A stretch of DNA of 64,000 nt, from NCBI RefSeq assembly GCF_008124865.1, contig NZ_VNHY01000002.1, positions 496,001 to 560,000 on the forward strand, read 5' to 3'. A program made the translations under genes and the position numbers. Origin of the DNA: Fodinibius salinus (GTDB lineage: Bacteria > Bacteroidota > Rhodothermia > Balneolales > Balneolaceae). Every line of letters starts with the position of its first letter. Position 1 is the first letter of the stretch. A model generated the notes under the pieces. It did not search any database. It was not told where the DNA came from and saw only the letters and a program-made list of their open reading frames with translations. Below, piece by piece: positions 36,814 to 45,303 of the stretch.

Positions 36814-36843
36814 TAAAGTTACGAAATCTTTTTGTTATTGCAA
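36814..36843 (-). promoter_or_regulatory. Bacteroidota-type promoter for the cysM operon
   Basis: On the minus strand TTG, 19 bases, then TAACTTTA: matches the Bacteroidota consensus TTTG-N19-TAnnTTTG except for the last G (TTTA) and the first T of TTTG. Predicted start near 36807, giving a leader of about 80 nt before the Cys peptide. Confidence 0.55.
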
Positions 36844-36907
36844 TAACTGCTTAAAAAATAATCATTCCGTACCAGAAACGGGGAAATATTATTTTTTTAA
36901 ATAATTC

Positions 36908-36936
36908 TTGACATCAATAAAAACTGTGGCTATCCT
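36908..36936 (+). promoter_or_regulatory. Promoter of the sulfate-reduction operon
   Basis: TTGACA, exactly 17 bases, then TATCCT. A perfect -35 box with ideal spacing and a 4/6 -10 box; start predicted near 36943, about 33 nt before the Cys/Met leader ORF. Confidence 0.6.
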
Positions 36937-36975
36937 AAACGCGTTGAAACAAAAGACCAACGTTTTCGAAATTTT

Positions 36976-37092
36976 ATGAATTTTTTGAATTACATCTCCA
37001 ACCTTTTTGCAAACATGTCCATGCCCATGTGTATGTGTTGTATGTGCTGTATGTGTACCGCAGAAGGTAGTGGATGTAATTTTCCTACATAA
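36976..37092 (+). CDS. Cys/Met-rich leader peptide (MCMCCMCCMC core)
   Basis: A 38-residue ORF. Residues 14-27 are almost only Met and Cys (MSMP then MCMCCMCCMC), with one more Cys at 34; seven Cys and six internal Met in total. It sits between a strong promoter and a factor-independent terminator, upstream of rhodanese, sulfite reductase and APS reductase genes. The regulatory codons are those for the pathway's two products. An alternative reading is a small metal-binding peptide; the attached terminator and antiterminator make a leader peptide more likely. Confidence 0.72.
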   Translation: MNFLNYISNLFANMSMPMCMCCMCCMCTAEGSGCNFPT

Positions 37093-37147
37093 TTTTGTAC
37101 TAAATTACTTCAAAAAGCCCACTACCTGCTGCAGGTGGTGGGCTTTT
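37065..37147 (+). promoter_or_regulatory. Attenuator: antiterminator/terminator switch
   Basis: AGGTAGTGG (37065-37073, inside the leader ORF just after the Cys/Met run) is perfectly complementary to CCACTACCT (37119-37127), which is the 5' arm of the terminator. Pairing of the first two prevents the terminator from forming. A ribosome held on the Cys/Met codons would leave the first segment free; a ribosome translating through would cover it. Confidence 0.65.
37113..37147 (+). terminator. Attenuator terminator hairpin
   Basis: AAAAGCCCAC / GTGGGCTTTT continued inward by TACCTG / CAGGTG (one G-U) to a tiny loop: a 16-bp stem ending in TTTT then CTATTTTG, 20 bp after the leader stop and about 105 bp before the rhodanese gene. 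Confidence 0.85.
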
Positions 37148-37251
37148 CTATTTTGATATAGAAAATACACCTCTCCTCCTGCATCAGGTCTGGGCTTGTG
37201 AAACAAACTCAATCATAAACCCAACACATAAACACAAAAAGGTAACTAATT

Positions 37252-38094
37252 ATGCCTGATGTACTAACAAACGAACAAACACTTGTAAACTTAGAATGGG
37301 CCTCCGAACATCTCAATGATGAGGATGTCCGCTTTGTAGAAATAGATGTAGACACGCAATCTTATGATTCTGGTCACATTCCGGGAGCCATAGGATGGAA
37401 CTGGAAAACACAGCTTCAGGATCAGCTAAAGCGTACTATTGCTTCTAAGGAAGATTTTGAAAAGCTCCTACAGGAATCCGGTATTGATGAAGATACCACG
37501 GTAGTGGTGTATGGCGATAATAACAACTGGTTTGCTGCCTGGGCGTACTGGCTGCTAAAGTATTATGGCCACGAAAAGGCAAAAGTTCTCGATGGTGGTC
37601 GTAAGAAATGGATTGCCGAAGATCGCGAACTCACAACTGAGACCCCGGATTATGAAACCAGCGATTATACCATCGACGAAGTAGAAAGCGAGTATCGTGC
37701 CTTCCGCGATGATGTGAAAGAGAAGTTGGAGTCTGATGATTTCGGTTTGGTTGATGTGCGTTCTCCCGAAGAGTTTAACGGCGAAATTATTGCTCCCAAA
37801 GGAGTTAAAGAACTTTCGCTACGTGCCGGACATATTCCCGGAGCTTCTAATATTCCGTGGTCAACAGCTGTAAATGAGGATGGTACATTCAAATCCAAAG
37901 AAGAACTGCAAGAGATCTACGAGCAAGAGGGTATTACCCCAGATAAAGATATTGTGGCTTACTGCCGAATAGGTGAACGGTCGGCCCACACGTGGCTTGT
38001 CCTTAACGAGTTGTTGGAGTATCCAAATGTTAAGAACTACGATGGGTCCTGGACTGAATGGGGTAATCTTATTAACGCTCCTATTGAACGGTAA
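37252..38094 (+). CDS. Two-domain rhodanese, thiosulfate sulfurtransferase
   Basis: 280 residues: inactive N-terminal rhodanese domain (RFVEIDVDTQSYDSGHIPGA) and catalytic C-terminal domain with Cys238 in YCRIGERSAHTW. The CRxGxRS loop is the thiosulfate type rather than the CGSGVT of mercaptopyruvate sulfurtransferases. It opens the plus-strand sulfur operon behind the attenuator and could feed persulfide sulfur to MoeZ/CysO. AAGG lies 9 bp before ATG. Confidence 0.92.
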   Translation: MPDVLTNEQTLVNLEWASEHLNDEDVRFVEIDVDTQSYDSGHIPGAIGWNWKTQLQDQLKRTIASKEDFEKLLQESGIDEDTTVVVYGDNNNWFAAWAYWLLKYYGHEKAKVLDGGRKKWIAEDRELTTETPDYETSDYTIDEVESEYRAFRDDVKEKLESDDFGLVDVRSPEEFNGEIIAPKGVKELSLRAGHIPGASNIPWSTAVNEDGTFKSKEELQEIYEQEGITPDKDIVAYCRIGERSAHTWLVLNELLEYPNVKNYDGSWTEWGNLINAPIER

Positions 38095-38121
38095 CTATTT
38101 GAATATCTGACCTTAGTCGTT

Positions 38122-39807
38122 ATGGGTAGAAAAAGAAAGAAGAGGACAAAAAGTAAAATAGAAAAAATAAAAGAGAGCAGCGATTACTTGCGCGCGCCTC
38201 TTGCCAACGAAGTGGGGACTGACTCCTCCCACTTCGGCAAGGAGGCTATACAGGTGCTTAAATTTCATGGTACCTATCAGCAAGATGATCGTGATCTCAG
38301 AGAAGGACGTGATCGTCATTATATCTTCATGATTCGCGGTCGGTTGCCGGGGGGTAAAATGACAGCTGATCAATATTCGGCTCTAGATGATATTGCCGAT
38401 GAATATGCTGATGGTACGCTGCGTGTTACAACACGCCAATCTTTTCAGCTTCACGGTGTTATTAAAAAAGAGCTCAAAGATACATTGCAGGCGATTAACG
38501 ATTCGTTAATCACCACCCTGGGTGCTTGCGGCGACATCGTACGTAATGTAATGGCTACACCGGCACCTGATATTGATGGTCGGCAGGCTCAAGTACAAAC
38601 ATTTGCTGATGAACTTTCGGATATCTTATTACCGGCTACCAAGGCCTATCACGAAGTGTGGCTCAACGGTGATAAGGTATATTCCGGGAAGGAAGAGGTA
38701 ACCGACAGTGAACCGTTATATGGTCACAGCTATCTGCCACGAAAATTTAAGATTGGCATAACACTGCCTAAAGATAACAGTATCGATGCGCATACGCAGG
38801 ATATTGGACTAGTAGCTCTCTTCGATGACCAAAAGGAAATTGAAGGTTTTAACGTAATCGTAGGCGGTGGAATGGGAATGAATCACCGGAAGGAAAACAC
38901 CTTCCCGCGACTTGGTGATAATTTGGGATATGTACCCAAAGAAAAGATTGTGGAGGTCGTAAAAGGTATTATTAGTATCCAACGGGATCATGGCGATCGT
39001 AAGAATCGTAAGCAAGCCCGGATGAAATACTTGATCCACAAGTGGGGACTCGAGAAGTTTGAAAAAGAGCTAGTCGATCGTATCGGTTTTGAACTCGAAC
39101 CGTTCCGTGAGTTGCCCGACTTCGATTTGGATCTGTACCTGGGATGGAATCAGCAGTCAGACGGCAACTGGTTTTTGGGAGTATCCATAGAAAATGGACG
39201 AATTAAGGATGAGGGTGATCTTCAGCTGAAGACGGCTCTGCGCAAAGTTGCCGATGAGTTCCAAACAGGTGTACGGCTAACACCCAATCACAATGTGCTG
39301 CTGACGAATGTTGCCGAGGAAGATAAAGAGGCGATTACCGATCTGCTTCATGATCATGGCGTCTTACTGGACGATGAGATTTCAAATCTCATTAAGTACT
39401 CAATGGCTTGCCCGGCACTCCCCACCTGTGGTTTGGCTATTACCGAATCGGAGCGGGCACTGCCTGATGTGATCCGAGATCTGGATGAGGTAGTGAATGA
39501 TCTTGGGCTGGAAGATGAGAAGCTTTCCGTGCGAATGACAGGCTGTCCAAACGGTTGCTCACGTCCTTATGTCGCTGATATCGGTTTTGTAGGTCGTTCA
39601 CTGGATAAGTATTCCATTTTTATTGGTGGAGACCCATCAGGAACACGACTTAATACCAAGTATAAAGATTTGGTAGAACGTGAAGACCTCGTCGATGAAG
39701 TGCGTCCGCTTTTGGAGCACTACGCTGAAAACCGATCGAATGGTGAATCATTCAGTGATTTTTGGAATCGTGTTGGTCTATCCGAAGCTGAACAAATTAC
39801 AGTTTAA
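38122..39807 (+). CDS. Ferredoxin-dependent sulfite (or nitrite) reductase
   Basis: 561 residues, siroheme/[4Fe-4S] reductase of the NirA/SirA group. A very basic N-terminus is followed by LRVTTRQSFQLHGV and LGACGDIVRNVMATPAPD. The four cluster cysteines appear in ACPALPTCGLAITESE (C-x5-C) and TGCPNGCSRPY (C-x3-C). Neighbours for APS reduction, siroheme synthesis and a ferredoxin argue for sulfite rather than nitrite as substrate. 27 bp after the rhodanese. Confidence 0.93.
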   Translation: MGRKRKKRTKSKIEKIKESSDYLRAPLANEVGTDSSHFGKEAIQVLKFHGTYQQDDRDLREGRDRHYIFMIRGRLPGGKMTADQYSALDDIADEYADGTLRVTTRQSFQLHGVIKKELKDTLQAINDSLITTLGACGDIVRNVMATPAPDIDGRQAQVQTFADELSDILLPATKAYHEVWLNGDKVYSGKEEVTDSEPLYGHSYLPRKFKIGITLPKDNSIDAHTQDIGLVALFDDQKEIEGFNVIVGGGMGMNHRKENTFPRLGDNLGYVPKEKIVEVVKGIISIQRDHGDRKNRKQARMKYLIHKWGLEKFEKELVDRIGFELEPFRELPDFDLDLYLGWNQQSDGNWFLGVSIENGRIKDEGDLQLKTALRKVADEFQTGVRLTPNHNVLLTNVAEEDKEAITDLLHDHGVLLDDEISNLIKYSMACPALPTCGLAITESERALPDVIRDLDEVVNDLGLEDEKLSVRMTGCPNGCSRPYVADIGFVGRSLDKYSIFIGGDPSGTRLNTKYKDLVEREDLVDEVRPLLEHYAENRSNGESFSDFWNRVGLSEAEQITV

Positions 39808-39825
39808 CTCTCATTACAATTCACT

Positions 39826-40638
39826 ATGAGTATTCAATCGTTAACCTCCTACGGGAAAGTATATCTCGTAGGAGCCGGTCCGGGAGATCCCGATTTAATA
39901 ACAGTAAAAGGATCTGAGGTGTTACAAAAGGCCGATGTTATCGTCTATGACCGATTGGCAAACCCTGCGTTACTATCCAAAACATCGGAGAAGTCAGAAC
40001 ATATTTATGTCGGTAAACGCCCAGATAAACCTTCGGTATCACAAGAGCAGATAAATCAAATTCTGACTACTAAAGCAAAGGAGGGTAAGATTGTTGCCCG
40101 ACTTAAGGGCGGTGATTCCTTTGTTTTTGGTCGTGGGGGAGAGGAGTGCGAAGCACTTCGTGCCGAACATATCCCTTTCGAAGTAATACCGGGCATAAGT
40201 AGTGCGCTAGCGGCCCCTGCTTTTGCAGGCATTCCGCTGACGCAACGTAAAGTAGCACGTTCTTTTACAGTTGTAACCGGCCATACTATTCATAATACCG
40301 ACACTTTCGCAGGGTGGAACTATTATGTACACGCTGATACTCTGGTCATTCTGATGGGAATGGGCCGGCTCCCCCAAATAGCCGAGCAACTAATTGGGCA
40401 CGGCCGCAGTGCTGATACGCCCGTTGCAGTAATAGAAAAAGCTACCTATCAGTCGCAAAGGGTAAAAACAGCCACACTCGGTAATATTGCTGATGAGGCG
40501 AAGGAGTTATCACCGCCTGGTACGATTGTAATAGGTGAATTGGCAGCGAAAAGTAAGCAGCTTGCCTGGTTTACTCCGAATAGTGAAATTGATACATCAG
40601 TAACAAATAGTAATAGAAGGACACAAGTTGTGGGATAA
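39826..40638 (+). CDS. cobA: Uroporphyrinogen-III C-methyltransferase (SUMT)
   Basis: 270 residues, single-domain SUMT. VYLVGAGPGDPDLITVKG (SAM site 1), YDRLANPALL, ARLKGGDSFVFGRGGEE, EVIPGISSALAAPAFAGIPLT and LVILMGMG are all family signatures. Makes precorrin-2 for the siroheme of the preceding reductase; the oxidation/chelation enzyme is two genes downstream. 18 bp after the reductase and 3 bp before cysH. Confidence 0.95.
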   Translation: MSIQSLTSYGKVYLVGAGPGDPDLITVKGSEVLQKADVIVYDRLANPALLSKTSEKSEHIYVGKRPDKPSVSQEQINQILTTKAKEGKIVARLKGGDSFVFGRGGEECEALRAEHIPFEVIPGISSALAAPAFAGIPLTQRKVARSFTVVTGHTIHNTDTFAGWNYYVHADTLVILMGMGRLPQIAEQLIGHGRSADTPVAVIEKATYQSQRVKTATLGNIADEAKELSPPGTIVIGELAAKSKQLAWFTPNSEIDTSVTNSNRRTQVVG

Positions 40639-40641
40639 ATA

Positions 40642-41379
40642 ATGGATTCAATAAAAAACGAGCTCGTACCTAATGAGGAATTATCTGATGAGTTGCTTAG
40701 TGGCCTTAATACCCAGTTCGAGATGGCGGGCCCCGATGAGGTATTACTTTGGGGTTACGATACTTTTGGTGCTGAGATGGTTTTGGGCACGGGCTTTGGA
40801 CCATCTGGGATGTTTCTCATTTATCGTCTCTGGGAGCTAGGGGTAGAAATCCCAATTTTTTATCTGGATACACACTTGCTCTTTGATGAAACCTATGCCT
40901 TAAGAGATCGGGTCGAAGAACGTTTTAATATTCAGATAACAAGGGTTTCGAGTGACTTATCACTGGATAAACAGGCACAGAAGCATGGGGAGAAACTCTG
41001 GCAAAAAGATCCTAACAAGTGCTGTCATCTCAGAAAGGTGTTGCCGTTGCGGAATTATCTGTCGGATAAAAAAGCATGGATTACCGGTGTCCGTCGCAGC
41101 CAGTCCGAAACGCGAAAAAGTACGCAATATGTGGAATGGGATCCGGAAAATGAGGTAGTCAAGCTGAATCCCTTAGCTAACTATACGACGAAGCAGGTAT
41201 GGAATTATATTCATAGCAAAAACTTACCCTATAACCCGCTTCATGACGAAGGGTATCCGAGTATTGGGTGTATACCTTGTACCGATGCAGTGGAAGAAAC
41301 GGCCGGGGATGAAAGGGCCGGCCGTTGGAATGGCAGCGAAAAGACTGAATGTGGGATACATCTTTCCACACAGCAATAA
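40642..41379 (+). CDS. cysH: APS reductase (CysH, iron-sulfur type)
   Basis: 245 residues of the PAPS/APS reductase fold. Cys pairs C127-C128 (NKCCHLRKV) and C210-C213 (GCIPC) form the [4Fe-4S] site diagnostic of APS-preferring enzymes. Catalytic C237 lies in ECGIH near the C-terminus. The substrate-loop residues ITGVRRSQSETR are also present. Reduces adenylyl-sulfate to sulfite, the substrate of the reductase two genes upstream. ATP sulfurylase is not in the window. Confidence 0.93.
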   Translation: MDSIKNELVPNEELSDELLSGLNTQFEMAGPDEVLLWGYDTFGAEMVLGTGFGPSGMFLIYRLWELGVEIPIFYLDTHLLFDETYALRDRVEERFNIQITRVSSDLSLDKQAQKHGEKLWQKDPNKCCHLRKVLPLRNYLSDKKAWITGVRRSQSETRKSTQYVEWDPENEVVKLNPLANYTTKQVWNYIHSKNLPYNPLHDEGYPSIGCIPCTDAVEETAGDERAGRWNGSEKTECGIHLSTQQ

Positions 41380-41418
41380 ATAGAATTACGAAATATATAG
41401 TGAAGGTTAAATAATACA

Positions 41419-42093
41419 ATGGAAACTTTTCCAATTTATTTACGTCGTTTAGAAGAACGGAAAACAGTATTAATAGGTGGCAATGACGAAGCCGAACAAA
41501 AAGCAAAACAGCTTTTAGACCGTAATGCAAAGCTTACGGTCATTAATCCGCGGTTAACAAAAAAGATGCTCTGGTGGGCTATCCAAAATCGCTTTCAATG
41601 GATTCGCCGAACATATCGACAGGGTGATCTTGAAGATGCATTTATGGCGATTGTTGCAGATTATAACGGTGATGTTAATAAAAAAGTGTATCAAGAAGCG
41701 CGAGAGCGAAACATTTTAGTGAACGTAATGGATGACATCCCTCATGCTAATTTTGCTTTCGGATCCATTGTAAAACAGGGACCGTTAACAATTTCTATTT
41801 CCACTAGTGGGGCGGCCCCGGCACTGTCGGTGCGGCTTCGCCAGCGGTTCGAAAAAGAATTTGGTCCTGAATATGGCGCTTTTTTGGAGTTTATGCAGAA
41901 ACTTCGTGAGCCGATGTCGCGCCACCATGATAGCTTTGAGACCCGACGAGAATTATGGTACGAAGTTATCGATTCTGAAGTATTGACCCATTTTCGGAAT
42001 GGTAATCTCGAAAAGGCCTACGATAGAACCGCCGAAATTATAGGTGAAGAACTTGTGGAAGAAGCTCTAGATATCGAAAAGGTTGCTCAATAA
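41419..42093 (+). CDS. Precorrin-2 dehydrogenase/sirohydrochlorin ferrochelatase (CysG N-domain type)
   Basis: 224 residues. MxTFPIYLRRLEERKTVLIGGNDEAEQKAKQ is the NAD-binding start; the usual GGGxVAxRK is changed to GGNDEAEQKAK. VNVMDDIPHANFAFGSIVKQ and ISISTSGAAPALSVRLRQRFE are clear signatures of CysG-A/SirC. Completes siroheme synthesis with the SUMT gene. A 263-bp gap with no recognised gene follows. Confidence 0.9.
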   Translation: METFPIYLRRLEERKTVLIGGNDEAEQKAKQLLDRNAKLTVINPRLTKKMLWWAIQNRFQWIRRTYRQGDLEDAFMAIVADYNGDVNKKVYQEARERNILVNVMDDIPHANFAFGSIVKQGPLTISISTSGAAPALSVRLRQRFEKEFGPEYGAFLEFMQKLREPMSRHHDSFETRRELWYEVIDSEVLTHFRNGNLEKAYDRTAEIIGEELVEEALDIEKVAQ

Positions 42094-42356
42094 TTGAACA
42101 AAAAAATTAATAGTAATGCGTAAAAAAGTTAAAGAAGTGGGCTAAGTTTTCTGGATGGATTGTTCAATTTCCCTAAATCCTTCTCCTCTAAGGGAGACAT
42201 GATTTGAATACCTCAGAAAGTAGAAAAGAGTTCCTGCTTGCCTGTCCGAGCATTCGGTGGGAGAAGGAGGACAGGAGGATTGACCTGAATTAGTTTATTC
42301 GCAGTATTTAACCCCTAAGCATAACAATAATAATCACTTATTAATTATTTCTTGAA

Positions 42357-42695
42357 ATGGCATATGTAGTTACAGAACCATGCATAAATTGTAAATATAC
42401 ACACTGCGCCTCGGTTTGTCCGGTAGATGCATTCCGTGAAGGCCCTAACTTTTTGGTGATTGACCCCTTTGAATGTATCGATTGTGATGCCTGTGTGCCG
42501 GAGTGCCCGGTAGAGGCAATATATCCGGATGATGAAGTTCCGCTGGAGTGGGAGCATTATATCGATCTTAATGATCAGCTCTCAGAACAATGGATTGACC
42601 ATCATATTAATGATACCTCCGAACCACTGCCCGATGCAGATGAATGGGCGGAAAAAGAGGATAAGGAAGAGCTTTTGCAGGAGGAGTGGGGCTAA
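42357..42695 (+). CDS. fdxA: 7Fe ferredoxin, likely electron donor
   Basis: 112 residues. The first cluster is C9-x2-C12-x4-C17-x3-C21-P, the pattern of [3Fe-4S]/[4Fe-4S] FdI-type ferredoxins; the second is CIDCDACVPECP. An acidic C-terminal tail follows. Probably passes electrons to the ferredoxin-type sulfite reductase in the same cluster. The stop codon lies inside the first of two tandem hairpins. Confidence 0.92.
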   Translation: MAYVVTEPCINCKYTHCASVCPVDAFREGPNFLVIDPFECIDCDACVPECPVEAIYPDDEVPLEWEHYIDLNDQLSEQWIDHHINDTSEPLPDADEWAEKEDKEELLQEEWG

Positions 42696-42759
42696 CGCTG
42701 TCACTGGCGTATGCCCCCTCATACTGGTGGGCGGTTGAGAGGCCGCCCTATCAGTATGA
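42688..42759 (+). repeat. Two tandem hairpins after the ferredoxin gene
   Basis: Hairpin 1: GGGGC-ta-ACGC ... GCGT-at-GCCCC (42688-42717). Hairpin 2: TCATACTG-gt-GGGCGG ... CCGCCC-tat-CAGTATGA (42719-42759). Neither has a proper U-tract. Their presence argues that the downstream gene starts after 42759 rather than at the ATG inside hairpin 2. Confidence 0.6.
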
Positions 42760-42794
42760 TTATGCAAAATAACAAGACAGTAAATTATACTATC

Positions 42795-44099
42795 ATGGAA
42801 GTAGCAGTAAAAAATTACCAAAAAGCATTCGCTAACATAATCCGCCGTAAAGCGGTAGGGCCAAAAGGAAGTCGAAATCTTATAAAAGAAGATCTGGATA
42901 TTATTATCCCTGCTTTACAATCAGAGGAAGTGCCATTGACAACCAAGGCTGTATTTATTGCGTCGGTTATTATTCAGCAAAAGAACAACTTGGAAAAAGA
43001 CCTGCTAGAAGCATGGCATGATTGGAAGGATACCGTGCCTGCTACGCTGTCAAACTTCTTTTTTACTGATCCCGATACTGGATTTTCAACTATTTTACAC
43101 AAGATATTGCACCGCAAAGATCTTAGTGCCAAAGAAGCATCATCAGCTATTACCTATTTGTTGGATGATGAGGTGCCGGGCTACCAAAAGGGAGTGTTGC
43201 TCATAGGACAGCGCCTGAAGCGTGAAACATTTGTAGAGAATAAAACCTTTCTCCAGGCATTTCGAGAGGCTATTGATGTTGAAGAAGTAGAGGTTCCCTT
43301 ACTGATTGACCTGGCTGATCCCTATGATGGGTTCCGACGATATCCTATCTATACCCCTTTTATTGCAGCAACTCTGGCTTCTATTGGATTTCCGACCTAT
43401 TGCCATGGACTAACAGAGGTGGCTCCCAAGCATGGAGACACCATTCATAAAGTATTGAAATTAGCCGGTAAAGACCCTTATAAAGATAGTACATCGGTAG
43501 TGAATGATATTGAAAATAAGTCGATAAGATGGGGTTATATAGATCAGTCGATCTATTTTTCCGATTTGCATAAACAATTAGGGCTACGAGATAAGATTAT
43601 AAAACGAACTTTTTTGGCTACCTTAGAAAAATTGTTGCATCCGCTGCGCACCTCTGAGGGAGCCAACTATATGGTTGCAGGATATGTGCATAGTCATTAT
43701 CGGCAGGAATTGGCCAATTTATTAGAGCCTCAAAAGTCGCTGGATAAGGTATTTGTGGTCAAGGGGATGGAAGGTTCTACTCAGATTGATTTCCGAAAAG
43801 ATTCGAAACCGGTTTTAGTACGTGATGGAAATCGCGTGGAGCAAGATGTTGATGCAGTTCCTATTGAGTACTCACAAGATGAATGGGATCAGCAGTCATC
43901 GTTAGCTGAGTATGTGTTGGAAACGGGAACAGCGGCTTTACAAGGAGAGCATAATGTAGCGCGAGAGATTCTTATTCACCAAGTTAGTCAATTGGTTTCC
44001 GGTTTTGGGCCCATTCTGTTAGCTGATGCCCGTGATAAAGTGGTAAATGTTATAAAGTCGGGCCGGGCTTTGCGGCATTGGGATAAAGGGTGTAAGTAA
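42795..44099 (+). CDS. TrpD2-like glycosyl/phosphoribosyltransferase-family protein
   Basis: About 434 residues from ATG 42795; ATGs at 42756 and 42762 are possible, while the frame's first ATG at 42711 lies in a hairpin. Resembles anthranilate phosphoribosyltransferase: helical N-domain (FANIIRRKAVGPKGSRNL), FRRYPIYTPFIAATLASIGF, HGLTEVAPKHGDTIHKVL and HPLRTSEGANYMVAG. The glycine-rich PRPP loop of true TrpD is changed, so it is not likely a tryptophan enzyme. Related proteins are found beside siroheme reductases in other bacteria; role unknown. Confidence 0.7.
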   Translation: MEVAVKNYQKAFANIIRRKAVGPKGSRNLIKEDLDIIIPALQSEEVPLTTKAVFIASVIIQQKNNLEKDLLEAWHDWKDTVPATLSNFFFTDPDTGFSTILHKILHRKDLSAKEASSAITYLLDDEVPGYQKGVLLIGQRLKRETFVENKTFLQAFREAIDVEEVEVPLLIDLADPYDGFRRYPIYTPFIAATLASIGFPTYCHGLTEVAPKHGDTIHKVLKLAGKDPYKDSTSVVNDIENKSIRWGYIDQSIYFSDLHKQLGLRDKIIKRTFLATLEKLLHPLRTSEGANYMVAGYVHSHYRQELANLLEPQKSLDKVFVVKGMEGSTQIDFRKDSKPVLVRDGNRVEQDVDAVPIEYSQDEWDQQSSLAEYVLETGTAALQGEHNVAREILIHQVSQLVSGFGPILLADARDKVVNVIKSGRALRHWDKGCK

Positions 44100-44102
44100 A
44101 TT

Positions 44103-45137
44103 TCATCTCACCTTACAAATAAGTCCGTTATGGGCTTTAATATAACCGGCGCGAAGAATATCGAAACCGTTTTCCCAGGCATACAATCCCATTTGACGAA
44201 TATCCATCAGCTCTCGGTATCCATAGTTCATGTAATCACTCATAACAGTGTAAAATGCCTTGCTTTTTAGTTGATTGCGGGGGGTGGTAAGAATAGCATA
44301 ACCGCCCGGCTTCAGGAAACGCCGATGCATTTCAAAAGCTTCGTGTTTGTACTCGTCGGGGAAATGCTCGATAAGCCCGATACTGACTACAATATCGAAT
44401 TCCTTGCCGTACTTTAGATTACGGATATCATCCACCACAAAGTCGATATTCATATCTTCGCGGTAATATACTTTGTGATTTCCGGTGGCTGGGTCGTTGC
44501 CTAAAAACGGGTACTGAGCCGGAAACTTCCCAAAACGGTCAGTCTTGCAGAATTTATCATAATCCACGAGCACCGCATGACCACCAGGATATTGGGCCAT
44601 CAGTTGCATGGCTTCGTAGCCGTCGGCGGCACCCAGAAACAGCACTTCCGGTTTTTCCACATCCAAATCTTCAAAAAGTGCTCGTTTGCCACGGGGATCC
44701 CAAATGGCATCTTCAACGCGGTGTACCTTATTCCACACCAGCAGTTGGACTAGTTCTTCAATGGCTTCGCCGGCACCGTGGATATCCATCGAGAGCAGAG
44801 ATTGCCAGATATCAGCGCGGCTTTCTTGTTTTTCTTTAGGTATATCTTTCTGAAAGAGCTGGTGAAAGGAGCGATTGAAGTGTTTCCAGCCTTCTTTGAC
44901 AGGCATCCGTTCGCCGTGCTCTTGTTCCCAGAGTTTTTTGCCTTCGGCCCATCTGTCCACTTTGTAAGGGCGGTTGACGTCATCCCAGGAAAGGGAGCTC
45001 CAGTCGATATAGCTGGCATCTTCAAAGAGGTCAGGCGCGGTATTACGCAAGTCTTGGACATGTGTGGCAAGACGTTCAAAATATCCGACTTGGTGTTTGG
45101 GATCTTTAACTTGGTTAGTGAGGGTTGTGGAATCCAT
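44103..45137 (-). CDS. SAM-dependent methyltransferase
   Basis: 344 residues. The Rossmann methyltransferase core is in the C-terminal half: VLFLGAADGYEAMQLMAQYP (motif I variant), HAVLVDYDKFC, FVVDDIRNLKYGKEFDIVVS, IGLIEHFPDEYKHEAFEM and KPGGYAILTTPR. The N-terminal ~150 residues are charged and helical without a known fold. Single gene converging with the TrpD2-like gene only 3 bp away. Substrate unknown. Confidence 0.85.
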   Translation of the reverse strand: MDSTTLTNQVKDPKHQVGYFERLATHVQDLRNTAPDLFEDASYIDWSSLSWDDVNRPYKVDRWAEGKKLWEQEHGERMPVKEGWKHFNRSFHQLFQKDIPKEKQESRADIWQSLLSMDIHGAGEAIEELVQLLVWNKVHRVEDAIWDPRGKRALFEDLDVEKPEVLFLGAADGYEAMQLMAQYPGGHAVLVDYDKFCKTDRFGKFPAQYPFLGNDPATGNHKVYYREDMNIDFVVDDIRNLKYGKEFDIVVSIGLIEHFPDEYKHEAFEMHRRFLKPGGYAILTTPRNQLKSKAFYTVMSDYMNYGYRELMDIRQMGLYAWENGFDILRAGYIKAHNGLICKVR

Positions 45138-45303
45138 AATTAGGCCCCTTTATTTGTGATTACCTTATCAGTATAATCATATGGGGATTGAAAATCATTA
45201 GTTATGAAATATCTGTAATAAGAAAAAAGAAGTCAGTTGAAACAATTGGAGTCCTTATCCGTGATATAATAAAGAATAATATATGAAACTAATGGATCAC
45301 AAA

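Noticed and set aside
36976-37092. Metallothionein-like metal-binding peptide instead of a leader
   Set aside because: The Cys density fits, but the location between a promoter and a terminator with a matching antiterminator, and the mirrored Cys leader on the other strand, favour regulation. Not fully excluded.
42711-42794. ATG 42711 as start of the TrpD2-like gene
   Set aside because: The first codons lie in a GC-rich double hairpin and give an arginine/proline-rich, unconserved N-terminus.
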